A DNA stretch of 35,744 nucleotides from Clostridia bacterium (lineage in GTDB: Bacteria; Bacillota; Clostridia; Oscillospirales; Acutalibacteraceae). This document shows positions 7,669 through 15,550 of this stretch, piece by piece (positions within the stretch are counted from its first letter, which is position 1; the number at the start of each line of letters is the position of its first letter). The position numbers and the translations under genes are program-made. The stretch lies in assembly GCA_017623235.1 (NCBI GenBank), contig JAGAPN010000061.1, positions 1 through 35,744 on the forward strand. The letters are read 5' to 3'. The notes beneath the pieces were generated by a model. That model was given only the letters and a program-made list of their open reading frames with translations. It was not told where the DNA came from and ran no database searches.

Positions 7669-9675
7669 ATGAAAATAATCAGAAAACACATTTCCATATT
7701 GCTTTGTTTCCTGCTGCTTATATCCTCCGTGGCTATAAACGGCTTGTTCGTTTTTGCCTCCGATGAACCCACCCATACGGGCGTGGTTGCCACCCAGACC
7801 GACCCCTTGCGTGTTCGCGAGGGTCCCGGGGGTACCTATAATATGCTGGGCCTTGTGGCAAAGGGGGCCACGGTAACCATTTACGGCGCCGCAGTAGACG
7901 GTACCGACGGATATAAATGGTATAAAATCGCCTACGGATCGGGCTTTGGTTACGTTAATTCTTATTATATAGGCAGCGTTAAGGAAATACCTAAATACGA
8001 TTATAATGCCGATTTTGAAACCAATCTTACCGCCCAGGGCTTTCCCGAAAGCTATAAGGTGCTGCTCCGTCAGCTTCACGCCCAGCATCCAAACTGGATA
8101 TTTACGGCAGATAACCTTTCTATGACCTGGGAAACTGCGGTAGCAAGCGAAAGCACCCTGGGAAAATCCCTTGTAGCAGGCAGTTCAAAGGCTTCCTGGA
8201 AATCTATGATGAAGTACGCTTACAACTGGGATACCGGCGAATACGCTGCTTTCGACTCGGGCGGTTGGGTAACTGCCGAACGCGAGGTTGTAGAGTATTA
8301 TATGGAGCCTCGTAATTTCCTTAATGAAAATTACATTTATATGTTCCTGGACCAGACCTATAACCCCAACATCCAAAACAAAGAGGGCCTGCAAAAGATA
8401 CTTAACGGCACCTTTATGGAGGGGGCCTTCCCCGAGGAAACCCACGCCACCTATGCCGACGTTATAATGGAGGCTGCCCAGCAGTCTGGTGTCAGCCCTT
8501 ACGTGTTGGCCGCCAGTATTATTATCGAGCAGGGTGTGCAGGGCCAGGGCGGCAGTATTTCGGGTAACATCTCGGGATATGAAGGCTACTATAACTACTT
8601 TAATATCAGGGCCTACGCTTCGGGCGGATACGATGCCGTAACCTATGGTCTTATGTATGCCGCAGGCTCGGGCAGCCTGGGCCGTCCCTGGAACACCCGT
8701 GCCAAATCCATTATTGGCGGCGCCCAGCACTATGCAAACGGTTATGTAAAGAGGGGACAGGATACACTTTATTATAAAAAGTGGAACGTAATTACACCAA
8801 CCTATTACATCAACCAGTATATGACCAACGTTCAGGGCGCTTATCTTGAAACCTCAAAGCTTAAGAACGCATATTCCACCGTTAATGCCGATGCACAGCT
8901 AACCTTTGCTATTCCTGTGTTTAAGGATATGCCGGAAAACAATACCACTGTGCTACCCACGTCTACAGGGGCAAATAACTATTATCTTACCGCCCTTTCG
9001 GTAGACGGAGCATCGGTGGCAAACTTTGATATCTACGTAAACGAGTACGAAATGATTGTACCCGCCAAAACCTCAAAGATAAACGTTGCCGCCTCGGCGC
9101 CGTCGGGAGCCTCGGTCAGCGGAACGGGTGAGGTAAAGCTAAATACCGGTATGAATAAGGTTAATGTTACCGTTACCGCCGCCTCGGGCAAAAAGGCTAC
9201 CTATACTATATCGGTCTACAGGGAAGAGGGGGCAGCGGACGAGCCCCAGATTCCCGAGCCCACTATTGAGGGCAGTTATAATATCAGTACCTATGTCAGC
9301 GGAATTACTCCCGGTACTTCGGTGGCCGATTTTGTCACAAGGTTTAATGTTAAAAACGGCTCAGCCAAAATAATCAACTCAGCAGGTAGCGAGAAAACCT
9401 CGGGTAACGTAGCCACAGGAGATAGGGTTGTTGTCTATAACACCGCAGGCGAACAAAAACTGGCATATAACATCGTGATTTTCGGCGACGTTAACGGAGA
9501 TGGGAAAATCGGTGTTGTAGACCTGGCAAGTGTTAGAAAGCATTTGCTGGAGGTAACCTCGCAAACAGGAGTATATTACACGGCTATGGATACCAACCAT
9601 GACGGAAGAATCGGTGTTGTAGACTTGGCAAATGTAAGAAAACATCTGCTTGAAGTCATTCAAATTGTTCAGTAG
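7669..9675 (+). CDS. Secreted glucosaminidase with SH3b, cadherin-like and dockerin domains
   Basis: The 668-residue protein has a signal peptide (1-30, ending LFVFA) and a bacterial SH3 domain (about 36-105). It then has a region typical of clostridial autolysins (about 118-240) and an endo-beta-N-acetylglucosaminidase domain (about 260-385). The likely catalytic residue is E287 in LAASIIIEQG. A cadherin-like beta-sandwich (about 436-518), a short beta domain (about 534-604) and a C-terminal type I dockerin (605-668) follow. The dockerin has two intact calcium loops, DVNGDGKIGVVD (607-618) and DTNHDGRIGVVD (641-652). It should cleave glycan strands of the cell's own wall. The start is fixed by the promoter and by GAAGGG 7 bases upstream; the frame is open further upstream, but that part is untranscribed. 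The cohesin-like gene follows after 9 bases. Confidence 0.88.
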   Translation: MKIIRKHISILLCFLLLISSVAINGLFVFASDEPTHTGVVATQTDPLRVREGPGGTYNMLGLVAKGATVTIYGAAVDGTDGYKWYKIAYGSGFGYVNSYYIGSVKEIPKYDYNADFETNLTAQGFPESYKVLLRQLHAQHPNWIFTADNLSMTWETAVASESTLGKSLVAGSSKASWKSMMKYAYNWDTGEYAAFDSGGWVTAEREVVEYYMEPRNFLNENYIYMFLDQTYNPNIQNKEGLQKILNGTFMEGAFPEETHATYADVIMEAAQQSGVSPYVLAASIIIEQGVQGQGGSISGNISGYEGYYNYFNIRAYASGGYDAVTYGLMYAAGSGSLGRPWNTRAKSIIGGAQHYANGYVKRGQDTLYYKKWNVITPTYYINQYMTNVQGAYLETSKLKNAYSTVNADAQLTFAIPVFKDMPENNTTVLPTSTGANNYYLTALSVDGASVANFDIYVNEYEMIVPAKTSKINVAASAPSGASVSGTGEVKLNTGMNKVNVTVTAASGKKATYTISVYREEGAADEPQIPEPTIEGSYNISTYVSGITPGTSVADFVTRFNVKNGSAKIINSAGSEKTSGNVATGDRVVVYNTAGEQKLAYNIVIFGDVNGDGKIGVVDLASVRKHLLEVTSQTGVYYTAMDTNHDGRIGVVDLANVRKHLLEVIQIVQ

Positions 9676-9684
9676 GAGATAAGT

Positions 9685-11181
9685 ATGAAAAAATCAGTTT
9701 TTAAAATTTTATCTATAATAATTTCCGCCGTGCTGCTGTTGTCGGTGTTCTCAATTAATACGTTTGCGGCAGCAACCTCCTCGGTTGCATTCAGCAGTAA
9801 TGAAATTACTATAGGAGGAAATTTAACGGTAACCGTAAGATTTGCTTCGGATAAGACTATGTACGGCGTTCTGGCCAGCGTCGAATACAATCCTGACGTT
9901 CTGCAGTATACCTCGTCAGATGAAAGCACCCAGTTTTCCCGTGTGCCCGGCCTTGTAAAGATATCTCCCGAAAGCTCCGGTAAGTCAATATCTATGAGCC
10001 TTACCTTTAAGGCTATTGCCACCGGCTCCAGCACAATTGCGGTTAGAGATATAACCTGTGAGGATAACGGTGTAGAGGTACCTGTGGGTGAATGTTCGGC
10101 GGTTGTTAAGGTTAAAAATGCCAGCGCTTCGGCCTCCTCTAATGCTAATCTTAAATCTTTAAGCGTATCTCCCGGTACGCTGTCGCCCAAGTTTTCCAAG
10201 GACGTAACCTCTTACAGCGTTACTATTCCTAACGACAAGACAGAGTGTCTTGTGACCTATGCCCTTGCCGATTCCAAGGCTACCGCCAAGGTAGAGGGCA
10301 GCAAAACTATGAAGGTAGGCCTTAACAAGCGTACCGTCATAGTAACCGCAGAAAACGGCACAACCAAGTCCTACGTTATCAACATTACCCGTCTTGACGC
10401 TACAGGCACCGTTCCCGATACCCCCGCAGAGGACCCTGTAGACCAGAACAAGATAGAGGTTTTTGCCGACGGTGAAACAATGTATATTGAAGAGAATTTC
10501 TCCTCAGAGCTTGTGCCCGAAGGCTTTGTTACAGACGTATACAACTATAACGGCACAGAGGTGCCCTGCATTTCCGCAGGAGCAGTAAAGCTTTTCTATC
10601 TTATAATGCCCGACGGTACAGGCGCCGATTTCTATATGCTGCTGACCGACGGCACCTTCACCAAGCCCCAAAAGCTTAACGTAGGCGGTACGGATTACTA
10701 TCTCTTCCCCCTGCCAGAGGGTGAAAAGCTCCCCGTAGGCTACAAGCAGATACAGCTGACTATCGGTGAACAGAGCGTTCTGGCATATCAAAGCGAGGAT
10801 GCTGAGCTGTCTGATTTCGTTTTGGTTTACGCTATGGGTAAAAACGGTAATCCCGGCCTTTATCGCTATGATAATATAGACGGTACCATTCAGCGCATCC
10901 TCGGTATGGGCCTTGTTTTTGAAGAAGAGAAGCCTGTTGAAGAGGAAAAGGATGAAGATGTTCTCGCAATTATAAAGAGTCTTAATACCAACGGCATTAT
11001 AGTTGCTGTGGCAATTTTAGCAGTATTCCTGCTGCTCATAGCCGCAATAATAGTTCTTATTATTAAAATAGCAACCGCCGGTAAGGAGCGCCGCAACAAG
11101 GAGGAAGAGCTTCCTGAGGAAGAGGAGGATTTCGTTCCCTTTGATTACGTAACGGTTGAAGACCGAGAAAAGGATGAATAA
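9685..11181 (+). CDS. Membrane-anchored protein with cohesin-like and cadherin-like domains
   Basis: The 498-residue protein has a signal peptide (1-29, ending TFAAA). A cohesin-like beta-sandwich follows (about 32-145): GGNLTVTVRF, then YGVLASVEYNPDVLQY and MSLTFKAIATGSSTIAV follow the order of conserved strands in cohesins. Next come a cadherin-like domain (about 153-237; NANLKSLSVSPGTLSPKF), an uncharacterised extracellular domain (about 255-415), one transmembrane helix (about 437-463) and an acidic cytoplasmic tail (464-498). There is no LPXTG motif or S-layer domain, so anchoring is through the membrane. The Shine-Dalgarno sequence overlaps the stop of the glucosaminidase gene. Cohesins bind dockerins, so the obvious partner is the protein encoded just upstream. 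The cohesin call is from pattern alone and needs a profile search. Confidence 0.78.
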   Translation: MKKSVFKILSIIISAVLLLSVFSINTFAAATSSVAFSSNEITIGGNLTVTVRFASDKTMYGVLASVEYNPDVLQYTSSDESTQFSRVPGLVKISPESSGKSISMSLTFKAIATGSSTIAVRDITCEDNGVEVPVGECSAVVKVKNASASASSNANLKSLSVSPGTLSPKFSKDVTSYSVTIPNDKTECLVTYALADSKATAKVEGSKTMKVGLNKRTVIVTAENGTTKSYVINITRLDATGTVPDTPAEDPVDQNKIEVFADGETMYIEENFSSELVPEGFVTDVYNYNGTEVPCISAGAVKLFYLIMPDGTGADFYMLLTDGTFTKPQKLNVGGTDYYLFPLPEGEKLPVGYKQIQLTIGEQSVLAYQSEDAELSDFVLVYAMGKNGNPGLYRYDNIDGTIQRILGMGLVFEEEKPVEEEKDEDVLAIIKSLNTNGIIVAVAILAVFLLLIAAIIVLIIKIATAGKERRNKEEELPEEEEDFVPFDYVTVEDREKDE

Positions 11182-11186
11182 AAAAG

Positions 11187-11219
11187 GAGCCCCGATTTAT
11201 ATCGGGGCTCTTAATTTTA
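11187..11219. terminator. Terminator between the cohesin gene and the convergent P-type ATPase gene
   Basis: A 10-bp stem GAGCCCCGAT/ATCGGGGCTC (11187-11196 with 11201-11210), loop TTAT. It has a T-rich tail on the plus side and an A run (T run on minus) on the other, so it probably serves both genes. The ATPase stop codon lies in the tail. Confidence 0.88.
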
Positions 11220-13052
11220 TCCTTTAAGCGTTCTCATTGAGTTTACAATGGCAATTATAAGCACACCTACGTCGGCGAATACCGCCATCCATATATTTGC
11301 CAGGCCTATAAAGCTTAAAATCAGCATAGAGAACTTTATCACCAGGGAGAATATAATATTTTGCTTTGATATTACGAGAGCCTTGCGGGCGATTTTTGCC
11401 GCCTTTGAGATAAGGGTAAGATCATCGTTCATTATGACGATATCGGCCGCCTCAATGGCGGCATCACTTCCCAACGCTCCCATAGCGATTCCTACGTCGG
11501 CACGGGCCAGCACGGGGGCATCGTTAACTCCGTCACCCACAAAGGCTACACGACCCTGGGCAGAGGTGATAATATCCTCAATAGCTGCTACCTTATCCTG
11601 GGGCAGAAGCTCGGCCCTGCAGTCGGATATGCCAAGCTCCCGTGATATGGCGGTGGCGGCGTCCTTGCGGTCGCCCGTCAGCATAACGGTATGTGTAATT
11701 CCTGCTTGTTCCAGCGCAGAAATTGCCGCTCTGGCATTGGGCTTTACCCGGTCACTTATCACAAGATAACCTAAATACTTCCCATCGGCTACGTAAACAA
11801 TAGTAGCAGGGGTATCAATGCTTTCGATATTATAGCCTGCCTCCAGCAAAAAGGCACGATTGCCGGCAAGCAGCGTGCGGTCACCGTCGGAAACCCTTAC
11901 CCCCATACCTAAAACCGTTTCGTGGGTGCCAATGCTCGGAACTTCTCCACAAACAGCCTCCTTAATGGCCTGGGCAATAGGGTGGGATGAATGCTCTTCG
12001 CATATAGCCGCCGTTTTCAGCAGCAGGGAGGGCTCTATTCCCTCTGCGGGGCAAATGTCGGCTACCTTAAAATTGCCTTGGGTCAGGGTGCCTGTTTTGT
12101 CAAACACTACAGTATCCACTTCGGCCAGCATTTCCAGATAATTGCTGCCCTTTACCAGCACGCCGATTCTCGATGCGCCACCCAGTGCGCCGAAAAATGC
12201 CAAAGGCACAGATACGACAAGGGCGCAGGGGCAGGAGATTACTATAAGCATTACAGCCCTGAGAATCCAGGTTGACCACCCACCTATAAAAAGGGGAGGG
12301 AGTATTGCCGTCAGCAGAGCCGCAATAACCACGCAGGGAGTGTAGTATTTTGCAAAGCGGGTTACAAACTTCTCGGTTTGTGTTTTAAGGGTTGAGGCGT
12401 TTTCGGCCAGCTCCAGTATTTTGGATACTGTAGATTCGTCGAATTCCTTCGTGACTCTTATTCTTAAGGGAGAGGTCAGGTTTATACTGCCGCTGATAAT
12501 GCTGTCCCCCGAGGTTACGTCCCTGGGAACCGATTCTCCCGTAAGGGAGGAGGTGTCGATACTGCTTCGACCGCTTATTATAATACCGTCAAGGGGAATT
12601 TTTTCGCCGGGCTCCACCACAATAACGTCGTCTATCATTACATCGTAGGGGTCAACGACCTGGGTGACACCGTCCTTTTCTACCGTGGCACAATCGGGCC
12701 TTATGTCCATAAGCTGGGCAATAGACCTTCGGGATTTACCAACGGCAATGGCCTGAAACAGCTCGCCTACCTGGTAAAACAGCAGGATAAAGGTGCCTTC
12801 GGCCTGTTCTCCAAGCAGAAAGGCACAGATGCTGCCTATGGCCATAAGGAAATTCTCGTCGAGAATATGACCGTGTACAACACCGTTAACGGCGTTTATC
12901 AGAACGTCGTATCCCACTATTACCGCCGCCGCTATAAAGAAGAAAACTGCGGTAAAATCGGTTAGGGGAAAAAGACCCAGTATAAAGCCTGCCACCAGCA
13001 GGGTAGCGGCGCAAATGATTCTTATAAGTATATAGTGCTGTCTTTTGTTCAT
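11217..13052 (-). CDS. Heavy-metal P1B-type ATPase, Zn/Cd/Pb class
   Basis: The 611-residue exporter has the P-type signatures: the actuator loop SSLTGESVP (169-176), the metal-binding membrane motif CPC (274-276), the phosphorylation site D318 in DKTGTLT, the HP motif H357-P358 and the hinge TGDRKDAA with GDGVNDAPVLA. The last helix carries ADVGVLIIAIVNSMR; an aspartate at this position is typical of the ZntA/CadA (P1B-2) group, so Zn2+, Cd2+ or Pb2+ export is likely. It lacks the usual N-terminal HMA domain, which is supplied by the separate gene immediately upstream, 4 bases away. The ArsR gene heads the operon. Confidence 0.92.
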   Translation of the reverse strand: MNKRQHYILIRIICAATLLVAGFILGLFPLTDFTAVFFFIAAAVIVGYDVLINAVNGVVHGHILDENFLMAIGSICAFLLGEQAEGTFILLFYQVGELFQAIAVGKSRRSIAQLMDIRPDCATVEKDGVTQVVDPYDVMIDDVIVVEPGEKIPLDGIIISGRSSIDTSSLTGESVPRDVTSGDSIISGSINLTSPLRIRVTKEFDESTVSKILELAENASTLKTQTEKFVTRFAKYYTPCVVIAALLTAILPPLFIGGWSTWILRAVMLIVISCPCALVVSVPLAFFGALGGASRIGVLVKGSNYLEMLAEVDTVVFDKTGTLTQGNFKVADICPAEGIEPSLLLKTAAICEEHSSHPIAQAIKEAVCGEVPSIGTHETVLGMGVRVSDGDRTLLAGNRAFLLEAGYNIESIDTPATIVYVADGKYLGYLVISDRVKPNARAAISALEQAGITHTVMLTGDRKDAATAISRELGISDCRAELLPQDKVAAIEDIITSAQGRVAFVGDGVNDAPVLARADVGIAMGALGSDAAIEAADIVIMNDDLTLISKAAKIARKALVISKQNIIFSLVIKFSMLILSFIGLANIWMAVFADVGVLIIAIVNSMRTLKG

Positions 13053-13056
13053 AGCT

Positions 13057-13275
13057 TTATCGTATTATTTTGCAGGCTCTGTTAACACCCGAAACCGCTT
13101 TTTGTGCGGCATCCATTATTTCCTCAAACCTTGCGTCATCGGCGTCAATGGTAAGTCGGGCCAGCATAAAGCTTACCGTTGCGTGCTTTACGCCCTCTAT
13201 TTTATTAATAGATTCCTCCATTTTCGCAGCGCAATGAGCGCAGTCCAGGTTATCCAGCTTAAAATTTCTTTTCAT
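13057..13275 (-). CDS. Stand-alone HMA metal-binding protein
   Basis: The 72-residue protein is a single heavy-metal-associated domain with C12 and C15 in LDCAHCAAKME. Family logic makes it a metallochaperone or detached regulatory domain for the ATPase encoded next. LDCAxC is the version found with Zn/Cd pumps rather than the copper version (MxCxxC). Three in-frame starts exist (GTG 13302, ATG 13287, ATG 13275). I choose 13275 because GGTGA lies 5 bases before it and homologues begin MKxxFKLxNLDC. Confidence 0.85.
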   Translation of the reverse strand: MKRNFKLDNLDCAHCAAKMEESINKIEGVKHATVSFMLARLTIDADDARFEEIMDAAQKAVSGVNRACKIIR

Positions 13276-13313
13276 AATAATCACCATATCCTTTCCGGAC
13301 ACAAGGTGCTATG

Positions 13314-13417
13314 AATAATCACGGATACGGTGATTATTATAACGTATGTGCCACGGTTGCCACTTTGTTGGCGAGTGGCACGCGCCCTATATTTTTTAGC
13401 GTGATTTTTCACGCTAA
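13314..13417. other. Three consecutive hairpins in the arsR-HMA intergenic region
   Basis: The 148-base spacer holds three inverted repeats: AATAATCAC/GTGATTATT (13314-13322 with 13330-13338), GTGCCAC/GTGGCAC with an inner GCCA/TGGC (13348-13381) and TTAGCGTG/CACGCTAA (13396-13403 with 13410-13417). None is followed by a clear T run on the minus strand, so they do not look like plain terminators. They could stabilise the downstream mRNA or cause partial termination. Confidence 0.7.
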
Positions 13418-13423
13418 TTATCC

Positions 13424-13771
13424 CTATTCTGTTATATGCTCGAGCCCTTGGCCCAGAATTTTAAATACGTGGTCATCGCTTAGGGAGTAAAATATGGTTT
13501 TTCCCTCTCTGCGGAATTTAACCAGCTTATTTTGCCGTAGCACCTTGAGCTGATGGGATATGGCGCTTTGGGTCATATTGAGCAGCTCGGCTATACCGCA
13601 AACGCACATCTCATTCTCATAAAGAGCAAAAAGAATTTTTATCCTGGTGGAGTCGCCAAACACCTTGTAAAGCTCGGCCAGGTCGTAAAGCAGCTCCTCC
13701 TTTGGCATAAGACCGCGGGTAAGCTGTACGGTTTCTTCGTGTCCATGATGACTGTGAATGGCTTTTGTCAT
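13424..13771 (-). CDS. ArsR/SmtB-family metal-sensing repressor
   Basis: The 115-residue winged-helix repressor has its recognition region around LLNMTQSAISHQLKVLRQ (63-80). Two metal sites known from the family are visible. The alpha-3 type is the CVC pair C56/C58, as in CadC/ArsR. The alpha-5 type follows the SmtB pattern D-x-H-x10-H-x2-E exactly: D99, H101, H112, E115. The N-terminus is rich in His (H6, H8, H9, H11), also seen in CadC-like sensors. It should bind the palindrome just upstream and release it when Zn2+ or Cd2+ binds, derepressing itself and the pump. The ATG has GAGGTGA upstream. Confidence 0.92.
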   Translation of the reverse strand: MTKAIHSHHGHEETVQLTRGLMPKEELLYDLAELYKVFGDSTRIKILFALYENEMCVCGIAELLNMTQSAISHQLKVLRQNKLVKFRREGKTIFYSLSDDHVFKILGQGLEHITE

Positions 13772-13782
13772 TTTATCACCTC

Positions 13783-13808
13783 AATATATGAACAATCATT
13801 CATATATT
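13783..13808. promoter_or_regulatory. ArsR/SmtB-type operator
   Basis: A perfect 10-bp inverted repeat AATATATGAA (13783-13792) and TTCATATATT (13799-13808) with 6 bases between. The core ATATGAAC...TTCATAT resembles the 12-2-12 operators of SmtB/CzrA-type repressors. It lies immediately downstream of the arsR -10, over the expected transcription start. Confidence 0.88.
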
Positions 13809-13809
13809 A

Positions 13810-13837
13810 ATTATAACATTATATTTTTTCTTGTCAA
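13810..13837 (-). promoter_or_regulatory. Promoter of the metal-resistance operon
   Basis: On the minus strand: TTGACA (13837-13832), 16 bases, TATAAT (13815-13810). Confidence 0.88.
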
Positions 13838-13845
13838 TAAAAATG

Positions 13846-13874
13846 TTGAAAAGGGCAGGAGAATTTGTTATACT
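13846..13874 (+). promoter_or_regulatory. Promoter of the HAD phosphatase gene
   Basis: TTGAAA (13846-13851), 17 bases, TATACT (13869-13874). It is back to back with the arsR promoter, with 8 bases between the two -35 boxes. Confidence 0.78.
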
Positions 13875-13922
13875 GACAAGGTGGGAAAACTACGACAATC
13901 TTCTGAAATCGAGGCGTTATGT

Positions 13923-14729
13923 TTGAGTAAAAAGATTATTATTTCAGATATAGACGGTACCCTGGTGATAAATGATGGCGTTACCGTGTTAGATTCTACT
14001 ATAGAGCAATTTGACAGGCTCAGAAGAGAAGGGCACTCTATTGTGCTGGCCTCAGGAAGGCCTGATTTCGGACTTAAGCATATCTCATCCCCCCTGGGCT
14101 TTGATACCCACGGAGGCTATATCATCAGCTTTAACGGTTGCCGCATAACAGAGGTTAAAAGCGGAAAGCTGCTTTACGGCGCCTATCTTGAGGAGGGCCT
14201 GCTGAGCGAGGTGCAGCAATTTGCCAAGGCTCAGGGTATAGGCATCGTAACCTATGGTGACGACTGTATAATAAGGGGTTGTGAGGAAAATGAGTTTATG
14301 ACCCTTGAACGCACCGGTTGCCGTTGCCCCTCGGTGCTTTGTGAAGATTTTTCAAGGCTGGGACGTGTACATAAGACCATTGTTTCCTGCGAGAGTGAAA
14401 GAGCTGCCGAGTTAGAGCCCTTGATGCAGAAGCTTTTCGGTGACAGAGCCTCGGTCTACCGCTCTGACCCGCATTTTGTAGAAGTGGTGCCAATGGGTGT
14501 AAACAAGGCTACTGCTATAGCCCGACTGGTAGAAATACTTGGTGTAAGCAGGGAAGATACAATCTGTTTTGGCGACAGCTACAACGATATCGAAATGATA
14601 GAATACGCAGGTATAGGTATTGCTATGGGTAATTCCTGCCAGCCTCTTAAGGATGTGGCGGACTATGTTACTAAATTTCACACTCATCATGGTATTGCCT
14701 ATGCTATTGAAAACTTTTTAAAGATATAA
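13923..14729 (+). CDS. Cof-type HAD-superfamily phosphatase
   Basis: With a TTG start at 13923 the protein has 268 residues, normal for Cof/YidA-like hydrolases. Motif I is DIDGTLV with D9 as nucleophile and D11 as acid/base. A cap domain fills the middle. Motif IV is CFGDSYNDIEMI, which binds Mg2+. These enzymes dephosphorylate sugar phosphates, FMN or PLP; the substrate cannot be read here. The frame is open upstream to 13758, but the promoter at 13846-13874 excludes those starts. TTG at 13923 has GAGG 8 bases upstream, and the ATG that overlaps it opens only a 4-codon frame. Confidence 0.87.
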   Translation: MSKKIIISDIDGTLVINDGVTVLDSTIEQFDRLRREGHSIVLASGRPDFGLKHISSPLGFDTHGGYIISFNGCRITEVKSGKLLYGAYLEEGLLSEVQQFAKAQGIGIVTYGDDCIIRGCEENEFMTLERTGCRCPSVLCEDFSRLGRVHKTIVSCESERAAELEPLMQKLFGDRASVYRSDPHFVEVVPMGVNKATAIARLVEILGVSREDTICFGDSYNDIEMIEYAGIGIAMGNSCQPLKDVADYVTKFHTHHGIAYAIENFLKI

Positions 14730-14730
14730 A

Positions 14731-14758
14731 AAAACGCAGGCTTTGATGCCTGCGTTTT
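14731..14758. terminator. Bidirectional terminator between the HAD gene and purC
   Basis: An 11-bp stem AAAACGCAGGC/GCCTGCGTTTT, loop TTTGAT, flanked by A and T tracts on opposite sides. Confidence 0.9.
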
Positions 14759-14765
14759 ACTGTAT

Positions 14766-15449
14766 TTATCTGTTGTTTATAAGCTTGGTAAGTTCTACGG
14801 GGTCAACGATCTTACCGTCCTTGTATACACGCATATTGCCCGAAGCGATTTCGTCAATGAGCATAACCTCATTATTATTGAAGCCAAACTCAAACTTAAT
14901 ATCCCACAGGTCAAGGCCTATAGACTTAAGGTCGTCGGCAACAATTTTGGTAATAGCCAGGGTTTGAGCCTTCATGCTTTCAAACATTTCAGGGCTCATA
15001 ATACCGAGAGCGGCAAGACCTTCACCGGTAACCAGGGGATCGCCCAGAGCATCATTTTTGAAGGTGCATTCAACGTAACCGCCTTCAAGAGGGGTTCCGT
15101 CCTTTATATATTCGCCGTATCTACGGATAAAGCTTCCGGTTGCAACCAGGCGGCAGATAACCTCAAGACCGTGGCCGAAAACAGTAGCGGGCAGAACCTC
15201 CATGGTAGCCTCGTCTACGTTTGCAGAAACGTAATGGGTTTTGATACCTGCTTTCTTGAGAAGCTCAAAATAATGAACGGAGGAGATAAGGTTGGCCTTG
15301 CCTATACCTTCAATGGTAAGACCTACAGAGTTTTCGCCCGGGTCGAAAACGCCGTCTTTACCGGTGCAGTCGTCCTTAAATTTAAGCATTACGTTGCCGT
15401 TGTCGAGAGAGTAAACGTCTTTGGTTTTGCCTTCATAGATTTTTTTCAT
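14766..15449 (-). CDS. purC: Phosphoribosylaminoimidazole-succinocarboxamide synthase (SAICAR synthetase)
   Basis: The 227-residue protein catalyses the ATP-dependent joining of aspartate to CAIR in de novo purine synthesis. The N-terminal nucleotide-binding motif is [13 protein letters not shown]. The typical KDDCTGKDG segment, the VRLVATGS-type substrate motif ([14 protein letters not shown]) and the C-terminal motif [12 protein letters not shown] are all present. The start at 15449 is supported by AAGGAG with 8-base spacing; the GTG at 15458 lies right at the Shine-Dalgarno sequence. The gene stands alone, away from other pur genes, with its own promoter and terminator. Confidence 0.96.
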   Translation of the reverse strand: MKKIYEGKTKDVYSLDNGNVMLKFKDDCTGKDGVFDPGENSVGLTIEGIGKANLISSVHYFELLKKAGIKTHYVSANVDEATMEVLPATVFGHGLEVICRLVATGSFIRRYGEYIKDGTPLEGGYVECTFKNDALGDPLVTGEGLAALGIMSPEMFESMKAQTLAITKIVADDLKSIGLDLWDIKFEFGFNNNEVMLIDEIASGNMRVYKDGKIVDPVELTKLINNR

Positions 15450-15486
15450 ATACAGCACTCCTTCAGAACTATAAAATTACGAAAGT

Positions 15487-15515
15487 ATTATACTACAAAC
15501 CTTGTTCTATGAACA
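15487..15515 (-). promoter_or_regulatory. Probable purC promoter
   Basis: On the minus strand, a clear TATAAT (15492-15487) lies 38 bases from the ATG. The -35 (TGTTCA at 17-base spacing) is weak. Confidence 0.5.
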
Positions 15516-15550
15516 GTATTTTTTTTGCGGTATATTAAATTTCTCTTATA

